This document shows, one piece after another, positions 14,406-21,468 of a stretch of 33,284 nucleotides of DNA (positions are counted from its first letter, which is position 1; every line of letters begins with the position of its first letter). Origin of the DNA: Bacteroidota bacterium (GTDB lineage: Bacteria; Bacteroidota; Bacteroidia; Chitinophagales; Saprospiraceae); the NCBI GenBank assembly GCA_011321935.1, contig DROJ01000277.1, forward strand, positions 1 to 33,284. Reading direction: 5' to 3'. The notes under the pieces are model-generated. The model did no database searches. It was not told where the DNA came from and saw only the letters and a program-made list of their open reading frames with translations. The translations under genes were made by a program, and so were the position numbers.

Positions 14406-16352
14406 ATGAACAAATATATCCGCCCGACTACTTGCCCTTCCAAAAGAGGGGGAATTAATTCCCCCTCTTTTGGAAGGGCAAGTAGTCGGGCGGATATATT
14501 TGTTCACTTATCTTGGTTGGTTAAAATAGTGCTTTTCAATTTTACATTTGTTCTCTTTGCTTTCTTCCTCACCAATTGCGCCAACCCCATCTCCCCCACC
14601 GGTGGCCCGCGCGACGAAACCCCTCCCAAACTCGATACTCTTCTCTCCACCCGCAACATGCAAACTCGTTTTGAAAAACAAAAAATAGTGCTGGCCTTTG
14701 ATGAATGGGTAGAACTCAAAGACGCCTTTAATCAAGTGGTGGTCACGCCGCCGCTGGAGTTCCGGCACAAAGTGGAACGGAAAAAAAAGACGATCCAGTT
14801 TGAGTTCGACGAGCGGGAAATGTTGCGCGACAGCGCTACTTATATCATCAATTTTGGCGAAGCCATCCGAGACCTGACGGAGGGCAATGTAGCGCCCGTG
14901 GTTTTTGTTTTTTCGACGGGCGATTTTATTGATTCGCTCACCGTGGAGGGAGAAATAATGGATGCCTACACTGCTGAACCCGTGGAAGGTGCCCTCTTTA
15001 TGATGTATGAAAATTTGGCGGATTCGGTGCTTAGGACGGAGCGTCCTTTTTATTTTGCAAAGACAGATAAGGGCGGGAAATTCAAGGTCAGCAATGTCAA
15101 ATCAGGCACATTCAAAGGGGTGGCATTGATGGACGGCAACCTCAATTACCGCTTCGACAACGTGGCCGAAAAAATCGCTTTTTTGGACACTACTATTAAG
15201 GTGGGGGCATCGCCCGCCGATTCTATTATTACTATCATTGACACCTTTAATATGGACACTCTTCCAAAACCCGACTCCATTGGGTCAAATATCACAACCC
15301 TCGACACCTTTAATATAGACACCCTTCCAAAACCCGATTCCATCGGGCCGTCCACCGTCCACCGTCCACCGTCCACCGTTATCCTCCGCCTTTTTGAAGA
15401 AGAAAAAATATTGTTTCTCAATGACGATGATGCAGAAACCTATGGCCTCGTCAAATTGGCATTCAACCGCGAGCCATACGATGCCGTCGTCAGCTATGAC
15501 AGCCTCGGGCAATTGACTTTTTTGGAAAATGAAAAAGACAGCATCCGGCTGTGGTACTCCATGCAGGAGGATGTACCTTTTAATGTTTATGTCATGCGCG
15601 ACACCGTCGTTGATACGGTGAGAGTGGAGGCAGGGCTAAAAACAGTTTTTTTTGAAAATGCAAAATTGAAAACAGTTGGCAAAGCACCTTCCACATCTCC
15701 CGTTCAGCCACCGGGAGAAGCATTTTCGGTGGAGATGAACCACCCTCTTTTTTCGGTCAATGACTCGCTTGTTTTTTTGTTTGAAGATTCTATAAAAACG
15801 AAGGTGTCTGTGAATGCGGCCATTGATTCGGTGGAAAAAAGAAAGCTCCGATTTGATTTTTTACCAAAAGAAGAAATGCGCTATGAAGTGGAATTGCTGC
15901 CGGGCGCAGTGCTCGATATTTTTGGCCTCAGCAATGCCGATACCATCCGCCGGGCATGGACGGCCGGGGCAGAAAAGGATTTTGGAACGCTCAACCTGAC
16001 CATAAAAAGCCTCCGCCCCGACACCAATTACGTGATCCGCCTGCTGGCAAAAGACGATAAGTTGTTCAAAACTTTTATTGCCGAAGGAGTTGCTGAATAT
16101 CAAACCATTTTAAAATACCTGCCCCCTGACACCTATACTATAGAAGTCATCGAAGACCTTGACAAAAACGGACGTTGGACAACTGGCAATTACGACGCAA
16201 AACGCCAACCGGAAAGAGTGCAGCGCGCCACGCTCGAAGAAGTCCGCGCCAATTGGGAAGTTGATTCTAAAGTGGAATGGAATCCAGTTTTCAGTCCGCA
16301 GCCTCTCAGTCCACAGTCCACCAGTCCACAGTCTTCAGTCATTGAGAAGTAA
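14406..16352 (+). CDS. Ig-like-domain outer-envelope lipoprotein
   Basis: 648 residues if read from ATG 14406. A hydrophobic stretch and lipobox end at Cys58 (FFLTNC), followed by ANPISPTGGPRDETPP. This is the typical beginning of a Bacteroidota lipoprotein family carrying an N-terminal bacterial Ig-like domain (about 65-175, KIVLAFDEWVELKD and YIINFGEAIRDLTEGN), then a carboxypeptidase-like beta domain (about 180-240). The first 34 codons are entirely palindrome DNA. TTG 14517 would give an ideal 20-residue signal peptide before the Cys, so the original start may have lain there or been displaced. Residues about 279-325 contain a 21-residue repeat and a (TCCACCG)4 stretch; the tail (SPQPLSPQSTSPQSS) is translated from CAGTCCN words. 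Function unknown. Confidence 0.8.
   Translation: MNKYIRPTTCPSKRGGINSPSFGRASSRADIFVHLSWLVKIVLFNFTFVLFAFFLTNCANPISPTGGPRDETPPKLDTLLSTRNMQTRFEKQKIVLAFDEWVELKDAFNQVVVTPPLEFRHKVERKKKTIQFEFDEREMLRDSATYIINFGEAIRDLTEGNVAPVVFVFSTGDFIDSLTVEGEIMDAYTAEPVEGALFMMYENLADSVLRTERPFYFAKTDKGGKFKVSNVKSGTFKGVALMDGNLNYRFDNVAEKIAFLDTTIKVGASPADSIITIIDTFNMDTLPKPDSIGSNITTLDTFNIDTLPKPDSIGPSTVHRPPSTVILRLFEEEKILFLNDDDAETYGLVKLAFNREPYDAVVSYDSLGQLTFLENEKDSIRLWYSMQEDVPFNVYVMRDTVVDTVRVEAGLKTVFFENAKLKTVGKAPSTSPVQPPGEAFSVEMNHPLFSVNDSLVFLFEDSIKTKVSVNAAIDSVEKRKLRFDFLPKEEMRYEVELLPGAVLDIFGLSNADTIRRAWTAGAEKDFGTLNLTIKSLRPDTNYVIRLLAKDDKLFKTFIAEGVAEYQTILKYLPPDTYTIEVIEDLDKNGRWTTGNYDAKRQPERVQRATLEEVRANWEVDSKVEWNPVFSPQPLSPQSTSPQSSVIEK
14407..14506. 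repeat. Perfect 100-bp palindrome, core family A, at a start codon
   Basis: Two 50-bp arms are exact reverse complements with no loop (centre 14456/14457). The inner 24 bp per arm equal those of the palindrome at 6047-6116. The outer 26 bp (beginning TGAACAAATATATCCG) are unrelated to the other copy. The left end overlaps the ATG at 14406-14408 of the downstream lipoprotein gene. Confidence 0.97.
15240..15378 (+). repeat. In-gene 45-bp direct repeat plus (TCCACCG)4
   Basis: The segments 15240-15284 and 15303-15347 are near-identical (period 63 bases, 21 codons) and both translate as DTFNxDTLPKPDSIG. Directly after the second copy come four exact TCCACCG heptamers (15351-15378), read as STVHRPPST. 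Both stay in frame. Confidence 0.93.
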
Positions 16353-16356
16353 GCCT

Positions 16357-16514
16357 TTCAGTCTTCAGTCTTTCAGTCCGCAGTCTTCTCCACGGGAGTC
16401 CTTTGGACTGGCGGACTGAAGACTGGCCGACTGCGGCCTCCAAGACTTACTCCACAAAGATTGTCCAAAGGACTCCCGTGGAGAAGACTGCGGACTGAAA
16501 GACTGAAGACTGAA
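16357..16514. repeat. 51-bp-arm foldback of GACTGNN words after the Ig-like lipoprotein
   Basis: Arms 16357-16407 and 16464-16514 are exact reverse complements. They are made of CAGTCTT/CAGTCCG words ending in an inner block CTCCACGGGAGTCCTTTGGA. The 56-base interior contains CAAGACTTACTCCACAAAGA, which recurs in the foldback at 18161-18330. It begins 5 bases after the lipoprotein stop and may act as a terminator. The rest of the gap to 16754 (401 bases in all) is AT-rich and holds a candidate promoter. Confidence 0.92.
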
Positions 16515-16697
16515 GAGTTAAACCTTGTTTTGCCCTCGTTAAACGAGTGTTAAAATGGGAGGGAGCAAAGCAATGCGGGTGAGCCTAAGCCGTTCATTTT
16601 GAGGCTTTTATAAAAATAATTAAAAATTGCTTAAAAAAGCGGCCTGTTACATTTCTTGTTCAATTCCATCTTAACTTCTGAAAGGTGGAAGAATGGC

Positions 16698-16705
16698 TAT
16701 TTTTG
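16698..16705 (+). promoter_or_regulatory. Candidate -7 element (TATTTTTG) for the first skp/ompH gene
   Basis: TATTTTTG matches TAnnTTTG exactly and lies 50 bases before the ATG at 16755. No convincing TTG is seen at the -33 position. Confidence 0.4.
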
Positions 16706-16754
16706 CAGGGCAATTAAAAAAAGAAAATTTTAAAAAATTCAAAACCTAATAATC

Positions 16755-17270
16755 ATGATAAAAAACACAATTTTCGCACTCCTTCTGATGGTCTCATTTT
16801 CCTTCACTGCCAATGCCCAAAGAATGGCCGTGGTTGACGTGAAAACCATTCTTGAAAGCATCCAAGAATACCAGCAGGCACAGACAGAACTGGATGAACT
16901 TGCCGCCCGTTGGCGCACAGAGATCGCCCAAGAATACGATAAAATAAAAGGTGAATACAACCGCTATCAAGCTGAGCAGGTACTGCTGAGCGACGATGCC
17001 CGCAAGCAAAAAGAAGACGACATCATGGCCATGGAAAAGAAGGTTCGCGAAATGCAAAAAGAACGCTTCGGCCCCAATGGGATGCTTTTTGAAAAAAGGA
17101 AAGAACTCGTGCAGCCCATCCAAGACCGGGTCTATGCCGCCATCGAATCTTACGCCGATGACCGGGGCTATGACTTCATCTTCGATAAAAGCGGCTCGGC
17201 CGGCATCATCTTTTCCAACCCCGAATACGACAAGACAAACGATGTGGTGGATAGGATCAGAAAGAATTGA
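16755..17270 (+). CDS. Skp/OmpH-family periplasmic chaperone (first copy)
   Basis: 171 residues. Signal peptide MIKNTIFALLLMVSFSFTANA is followed by RMAVVDVKTILESI, the beta strand and first turn of OmpH/Skp, then a long coiled-coil arm (about 40-125) and a C-terminal strand region with YDFIFDKSGSAGIIF. Skp proteins form trimers that hold unfolded outer-membrane proteins in the periplasm (established). Length is normal for the family. A second member follows at 17579 after a long foldback; both have their own -7 element, so they may be independently transcribed. Confidence 0.9.
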   Translation: MIKNTIFALLLMVSFSFTANAQRMAVVDVKTILESIQEYQQAQTELDELAARWRTEIAQEYDKIKGEYNRYQAEQVLLSDDARKQKEDDIMAMEKKVREMQKERFGPNGMLFEKRKELVQPIQDRVYAAIESYADDRGYDFIFDKSGSAGIIFSNPEYDKTNDVVDRIRKN

Positions 17271-17281
17271 ACCAGAGAATG

Positions 17282-17480
17282 AGAGAACGAGAGTTTGAGA
17301 GAATGAGAGTTTGAGAGAATGAGAGTTTGCCTGCCTGCCGTTAGGTAGGAGAGCAGTATCGAGAAGGGACTCTTTGTTTTTCGTTCGAGAGGCCAAAGAG
17401 TCCCTTCTCGATACTGCTCTCCTACCTAACGGCAGGCAGGCAAACTCTCATTCTCTCATTCTCTCAAACTCTCGTTCTCT
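17282..17480. repeat. About 200-bp foldback between the two skp genes
   Basis: Left arm 17282-17376 (95 bp) and right arm 17394-17480 (87 bp) are exact complements except for one extra 8-base unit in the left arm. The outer part is GAGAGTTT/GAGAGAAT words. The inner part contains GCCTGCCTGCCG, GAGAGCAGTATCGAGAAGGG and ACTCTTTG, around a 17-base loop. It fills nearly the whole gap between the genes. Confidence 0.95.
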
Positions 17481-17496
17481 AGACCAACCATTTTAT

Positions 17497-17504
17497 TACT
17501 TTTG
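17497..17504 (+). promoter_or_regulatory. Candidate -7 element (TACTTTTG) for the second skp/ompH gene
   Basis: TACTTTTG is a full match to TAnnTTTG, lies just after the foldback and 75 bases before ATG 17579. It is the same octamer as in the XRE promoter. The -33 region is not well matched. Confidence 0.45.
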
Positions 17505-17578
17505 CATACTTTTTTTGAAACAAGCCTATGCAGCCGTTGTGCTGCGCTGGCAATAACGAACAAAATTTATTATAAACT

Positions 17579-18094
17579 ATGATGAAAGTATTGTTAAAAT
17601 CAGGACTCTTGCTGTTTGCCTTTATCCTCATCACCGATACGGTGGTGGCCCAGAAATTCGGCTATGTCAACTCTGGTGCTTTGGTGCAAGACCTGCCGGA
17701 AATGAAACAGCTCCAATCTTCTTTGGAAACATTGCAAAAGCAACTGAAAAAAAAGGGAGAAGCAGAAGTGGCCAAGTTCAAACAAGAAGAACAGGCTGCC
17801 ATACAAAAAAAACAAAGGGGCGAAATGACGCCCAAAGAAGAGGAAGAAGTAATGGCCAAACTGCAAAAAAAGCAAGAAGAAATCTATGCCATGGGCGCCG
17901 AAATGGAAAAACAATTGGCCGACAAGCAGAACGAAGGCATGGAGCCGATACTGAAAAAAGTCAACGAAGCCATTAAAGCGGTGGCAACGGAAGGCGGCTT
18001 CCAGTACATCTTCGACACGCAGGCAGGCGTCATCCTCTATGCCGACGAAACGGCCGACGTGACCGAACTGGTCAAAGCAAAGTTGAGCATGTAA
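17579..18094 (+). CDS. Skp/OmpH-family periplasmic chaperone (second copy)
   Basis: 171 residues, the same length as its neighbour. Signal peptide of about 24 residues ending in TVVA, then QKFGYVNSGALVQDLPEMKQ, the classical OmpH start, a Lys/Glu-rich coiled-coil arm (about 45-125), and a C-terminal QYIFDTQAGVILYAD strand. Tandem ompH/skp pairs are common in Bacteroidota. The start ATG 17579 is preceded by an AT-rich leader. A strong terminator follows at 18129. Sequence divergence from the first copy suggests an old duplication with separate clients. Confidence 0.92.
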   Translation: MMKVLLKSGLLLFAFILITDTVVAQKFGYVNSGALVQDLPEMKQLQSSLETLQKQLKKKGEAEVAKFKQEEQAAIQKKQRGEMTPKEEEEVMAKLQKKQEEIYAMGAEMEKQLADKQNEGMEPILKKVNEAIKAVATEGGFQYIFDTQAGVILYADETADVTELVKAKLSM

Positions 18095-18128
18095 ATAGAA
18101 CCCAAACGGTTTATTATTTGCAAATTTG

Positions 18129-18161
18129 AAAAGCGGAACAGTCACCACTGTTCCGCTTTTT
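18129..18161 (+). terminator. Rho-independent terminator after the second skp gene
   Basis: AAAAGCGGAACAGT (18129-18142) pairs with ACTGTTCCGCTTTT (18147-18160) across a CACC loop, followed by T. It is a 14-bp perfect stem directly downstream of the stop codon. Confidence 0.9.
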
Positions 18162-18330
18162 CAGTCCACAGTCTCCAGTCTCCAGTCTTTCAGTCCGCAG
18201 TCTTCAGTCTTTGTGGAGTAAGCCTTGGAGGCCGTTCATTTAGCAAGCAATAATTTTTATGTTTGTCAATACAGCCAAGACTTACTCCACAAAGACTGTG
18301 GACTGTGGACTGAAGGACTGCGGACTGAGA
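18161..18330. repeat. Foldback of GACTGNN words before the sigma-factor gene
   Basis: CAGTCC/CAGTCTT words at 18161-18210 face GACTGTG/GACTGAA words at 18295-18328. The inner arms TTTGTGGAGTAAG(C/T)CTTGG and CCAAGACTTACTCCACAAAG pair, around a 50-base AT-rich loop. The inner core equals the one inside the foldback at 16357-16514. With the terminator it fills the 292-base gap between genes. Confidence 0.88.
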
Positions 18331-18386
18331 ACATGCAACCCTTTCCGGCAATGGCTGTCAATTAAGAACGACTAACACAACAGGAT

Positions 18387-18935
18387 TTGGACTACGGAAG
18401 TACCCACAGAGAAATTGTTGAGAAGTGCATGCTTGGCAACCGCAAAGCACAGTTCGAGCTGTACCGGCTCTATTCGCAGGCCATGTACAATATCTGCCTG
18501 CGCATGTCCAACAATGACCTTGATGCAGAAGACCTCCTCCAGCAATCCTTCGTTGATGTTTTCACAAAAATGGGCAGTTTCCGTTTCGAGTCGTCCATCG
18601 GGGCGTGGATCAAACGGATCGTTGTGAACAACTGCATCAACTTTTTGAAAAAACGGCGGCTGAAAATCGAAAGCCTCGACGACCGCTACCATCAAGTATC
18701 AGAAGATGCGCCGGTCAGCAAAGTTGCGCTGAATGTGGGGGCAATAAATTCAGCCATAAAAAAACTGCCCGATGGCTACCGGGTGGTGTTCACGCTCTAC
18801 CAATTTGAAGGCTATGACCACAAAGAAATTGGCCAGATTTTGAATATCACAGAGGCGACCTCCAAATCGCAGTTCAGCAGGGCAAAGAAAAAACTGAGAA
18901 GCCTTTTAGAAGGCCAGAAGATAAGGGTGGAATAA
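18387..18935 (+). CDS. ECF-type RNA polymerase sigma factor
   Basis: 182 residues. Region 2 (about 20-90: FELYRLYSQAMYNICLRMSN, DAEDLLQQSFVDVFTK, and IGAWIKRIVVNNCINFLKKR) and region 4 (about 120-175: LPDGYRVVFTLYQFEGYDHK, then EIGQILNITEATSKSQFSRA) are complete; the region 3 domain is missing as in all ECF sigmas. The start is a TTG at 18387: an in-frame stop lies at 18363 and no ATG occurs before codon 15, which would cut into region 2. It is followed by a membrane anti-sigma candidate and a periplasmic protein, the usual envelope-stress layout. Confidence 0.92.
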   Translation: MDYGSTHREIVEKCMLGNRKAQFELYRLYSQAMYNICLRMSNNDLDAEDLLQQSFVDVFTKMGSFRFESSIGAWIKRIVVNNCINFLKKRRLKIESLDDRYHQVSEDAPVSKVALNVGAINSAIKKLPDGYRVVFTLYQFEGYDHKEIGQILNITEATSKSQFSRAKKKLRSLLEGQKIRVE

Positions 18936-18940
18936 AAAAT

Positions 18941-19023
18941 GGCTGAATGGCTAAATGGTTTTATCTTCCGTGGACAAACCATTTAACCATTTAACCATTC
19001 AGCCCTGCCTGCCGGCAGGCAGG
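18941..19023. repeat. ATGGTTAA-word hairpin plus 20-bp palindrome between sigma and anti-sigma genes
   Basis: GGCTGAATGGCTAAATGGTT (18941-18960) faces AAACCATTTAACCATTTAAC and CATTCAGCC (18976-19004), with one extra unit on the right. Directly after it is a perfect palindrome CCTGCCTGCC|GGCAGGCAGG (19004-19023), whose half also occurs in the foldback at 17282-17480. The position inside the operon could tune expression of the downstream genes. Confidence 0.9.
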
Positions 19024-19041
19024 CATTTAACTTAACTGAAG

Positions 19042-19578
19042 ATGGATAATTTAGAAAAATTTATACTCGAAAACCGGGCAGCTTTCGATAGCGAAGTGCC
19101 CAGCCTGAAAGTATGGTCGAACATAGACCGGAAACTTGACGGGCGGCCCAAGCCCCGCATCGTTTGGATGCGCCGGCTGAGGGCAGTGGCCGCGGTTGCA
19201 ATATTGCTGGTGATAGCCAGCGTTATTGGTTTCAAAATGGGGGCTTCTTCGGCAGGGGCAAAATCCTTGGCGGACATTTCACCTGAATACGAAGAAATGG
19301 AGCAGTATTTCAATCAGCAGATCCATGAAAAACTGGCGCAGTTGGCATCTTATAAACAGGACGGGTTTGTAAAAAAAGATTTTCAGGAACTGGATGCCGT
19401 TTACGAAGATTTGAAAAAAGAATTGCAGAACGTGCCCGAAGGCAGCGAAGAAAAGGTCATCGAAGCCATGATCGGGAATTACCAAACGAAAATAAACATC
19501 CTTGAGCAAGTGCTCGAAAAGGTTCAAACAACCGGACAAACAAATTTAAAAACTGAAGAAAATGAAGTTAGCATTTAA
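19042..19578 (+). CDS. Membrane-anchored protein, probable anti-sigma factor
   Basis: 178 residues. A short cytosolic N-terminus (MDNLEKFILENRAAFDSEVP) is followed by one membrane helix (about 46-66, LRAVAAVAILLVIASVIGFK) and a charged, helical, probably periplasmic domain. No HxxxCxxC zinc motif is present. Position directly after an ECF sigma gene and single-pass topology fit the small Bacteroidota anti-sigma-like proteins; the assignment rests on context. Its last 17 bases overlap the start of the next gene, so the two are translationally coupled. Confidence 0.8.
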   Translation: MDNLEKFILENRAAFDSEVPSLKVWSNIDRKLDGRPKPRIVWMRRLRAVAAVAILLVIASVIGFKMGASSAGAKSLADISPEYEEMEQYFNQQIHEKLAQLASYKQDGFVKKDFQELDAVYEDLKKELQNVPEGSEEKVIEAMIGNYQTKINILEQVLEKVQTTGQTNLKTEENEVSI

Positions 19579-20755
19579 AAACCGGCGCATGCAATTTTTG
19601 GCAGCAGGTGCAGTCGTCTTGGGGCTGCTTGCCTCCCCGGCCGCTGGGTTTGCAGGCGAGCCTGCACAACAGCAGCAGCCAAAGCCGGATCAATCAGAAA
19701 AGCCTCAGCAGCAGGCCAAAGAATTTACCAAGACCATCAAAAAAGAGTTTTCGATTACCCCTACCGGCACCGTTGACCTTTCCAATAAATACGGAAAAGT
19801 GAACGTGAACACTTGGGAAAGAGACCGGGTAAAAATTGATGTCACAATCGTGGTGGACGCCCGCAGCGAATCATCGGCGCAGGATGTCTTTGACCGCATT
19901 GACATTGATTTCAGCAACGATAATGATTATGTGAAGGCAGAGACGACCATTGAATCCACCACAAGTTGGTGGGGCGGCACCAACAACCGTTCGGAATTTC
20001 AGGTCAACTACCAAGTCTTCATGCCAGAAAGCTGCAACCTCAAGCTCAGCAACAAATACGGCGATTCGCAAGTGGATGCCATTAGCGGCAAGGCCAATAT
20101 CATCGTCAAGTACGGCAACTTTGAACTAGAAGGAGTGGGCGGCGAACTGCAATTGTACCTCGGCTACGGCAATGGCACAGTGGTAAAAGCAAGGAACGTA
20201 GATGCAGAGGTATCGTACAGCAAACTCAACCTGAACAACGTGCAGGACATAGATTTCAGCACAAAATATTCAAAGCTCTACGTTGACAAAGCGGCCTCCG
20301 TCAAAGCGGCCTCCAAATACGACCAGTTCAGCCTCGACGACATTGACCGCTTCAATTGCGAAAGCCGTTATGGCAACGTAGAAATCGGAACGGCAAGAAA
20401 CGTGGTGGCCACTGCCCGATATACTGATTACAGAATTGAAAACCTTACTGGCAGCGGCGACTTCAACCTCGAATACGGCGGCCTGCGGATAGAAAACCTC
20501 GCTAAAAATTTCGAAGATGTCGAGATGACCGGAAAATATTCCAATTTCAAATTGTACATAGAACCCGGTGCGGTCTATAGCCTCGACGGCGCAGCAAGTT
20601 ACTCTACCATCAATTACCCTCCCGCCATGGAAGTCACTTTCGAGAAAGACAGGGGGACTTCCCACGAAGTAAAAGGGAATGTCGGCGGCAACGGCGGCGG
20701 GGTCATCAAGGCAAATTTAAGGTACGGAGGATTGAAGGTACGGAGGAAACAGTGA
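19562..20755 (+). CDS. Secreted DUF4097-like beta-repeat protein
   Basis: 397 residues from ATG 19562. A signal peptide (about 1-31, with FLAAGAVVLGLLASPAAGFA) is followed by a Gln/Pro-rich stretch and many short beta repeats of the type LSNKYGKVNV, LSNKYGDSQV, IIVKYGNFEL, FSTKYSKLYV, ESRYGNVEIG and MTGKYSNFKL. These read as a right-handed beta-solenoid of the DUF4097/GIN-like adhesin class (family knowledge). It overlaps the anti-sigma gene by 17 bases, so it is the third gene of the sigma operon and may be its envelope sensor or output. A terminator follows. Confidence 0.82.
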   Translation: MKLAFKNRRMQFLAAGAVVLGLLASPAAGFAGEPAQQQQPKPDQSEKPQQQAKEFTKTIKKEFSITPTGTVDLSNKYGKVNVNTWERDRVKIDVTIVVDARSESSAQDVFDRIDIDFSNDNDYVKAETTIESTTSWWGGTNNRSEFQVNYQVFMPESCNLKLSNKYGDSQVDAISGKANIIVKYGNFELEGVGGELQLYLGYGNGTVVKARNVDAEVSYSKLNLNNVQDIDFSTKYSKLYVDKAASVKAASKYDQFSLDDIDRFNCESRYGNVEIGTARNVVATARYTDYRIENLTGSGDFNLEYGGLRIENLAKNFEDVEMTGKYSNFKLYIEPGAVYSLDGAASYSTINYPPAMEVTFEKDRGTSHEVKGNVGGNGGGVIKANLRYGGLKVRRKQ

Positions 20756-20798
20756 CCCTTTAAAAAAATCAAAGAGCTTATTCATACTAATTCAATTG

Positions 20799-20833
20799 GC
20801 CGTCCCGATGTAAAATCGGGACGGCTTTTTTTT
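20799..20833 (+). terminator. Rho-independent terminator of the sigma operon
   Basis: GCCGTCCCGAT (20799-20809) pairs with ATCGGGACGGC (20815-20825) across a GTAAA loop, followed by eight T (20826-20833). The T run touches the stop codon of the convergent hydrolase gene. Confidence 0.93.
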
Positions 20834-21468
20834 CATAAAAACGGGTTTCGTTCCTTCTCCCAGCCTATCGTCGTTGCGGGCCCATGCCCTGGATATACTT
20901 TTACTTCATTTCCCAACGGCAACAATTTGTCTTTTATACTGCTGATGAGCGTTGCGTGGTCGCCCCCCGGCAAATCTGTCCGGCCGATGCTTTCCCGGAA
21001 CAGCACATCGCCCGCAATCAATATTTTGTCTTCCCGGCAGAAAAAGGAAATACTTGCTGGCGAATGCCCGGGCGTAAAAATTGTTTCCAATTTGGTATTC
21101 CCAAAAGAGATGACCTCTCCTTCTTCAATGAACCGACCCGGTGCGGGCGACGGCTCGGCATAAGGGATGCCGTAAAATTGGCTCACCTGCGGGCAGGCCT
21201 CCAAAACGGGCAGCTCGCCTTTGTGGATTTCCAGTTCCAGCCCATATCGCTTGCCGACAAAGGCATTCCCAAAAACATGGTCAATGTGGCAGTGGGTGTT
21301 GATGAGCCGCACGGGTGTCAAATTGCTGGAAGCGATGAAATTGTCGAGTTCCAGCTTTTCGCTGTTTTCATAACAGCCCGGGTCTATGATGATGCACTCT
21401 TTTGTGCCGTCGTACAGCACGTAAGTATTTTCCTGAAATGGGTTGAATGTTAGGATGGCTAAGTTCAT
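20833..21468 (-). CDS. Metallo-beta-lactamase-fold hydrolase, glyoxalase II-like
   Basis: 211 residues from ATG 21468 (MNLAILTFNPFQENTYVLYD). The frame extends to 21735 but the extra part is repeat DNA. The metal motif is H59-C-H61-I-D63-H64 (THCHIDH); further ligands are in TPGHSPASISF, IAGDVLF and YPGHGPATT. This matches small MBL-fold hydrolases of the glyoxalase II group, which hydrolyse thioesters such as S-lactoylglutathione or related substrates (family knowledge). As this lineage appears to make bacillithiol (bshA at 30272), a bacillithiol-linked substrate is possible, but that is inference. Confidence 0.92.
   Translation of the reverse strand: MNLAILTFNPFQENTYVLYDGTKECIIIDPGCYENSEKLELDNFIASSNLTPVRLINTHCHIDHVFGNAFVGKRYGLELEIHKGELPVLEACPQVSQFYGIPYAEPSPAPGRFIEEGEVISFGNTKLETIFTPGHSPASISFFCREDKILIAGDVLFRESIGRTDLPGGDHATLISSIKDKLLPLGNEVKVYPGHGPATTIGWEKERNPFL

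Noticed and set aside
17282-17480. Insertion sequence between the skp genes
   Set aside because: The long inverted repeat leaves only a 17-base interior with no transposase, so it is a foldback and not an IS.
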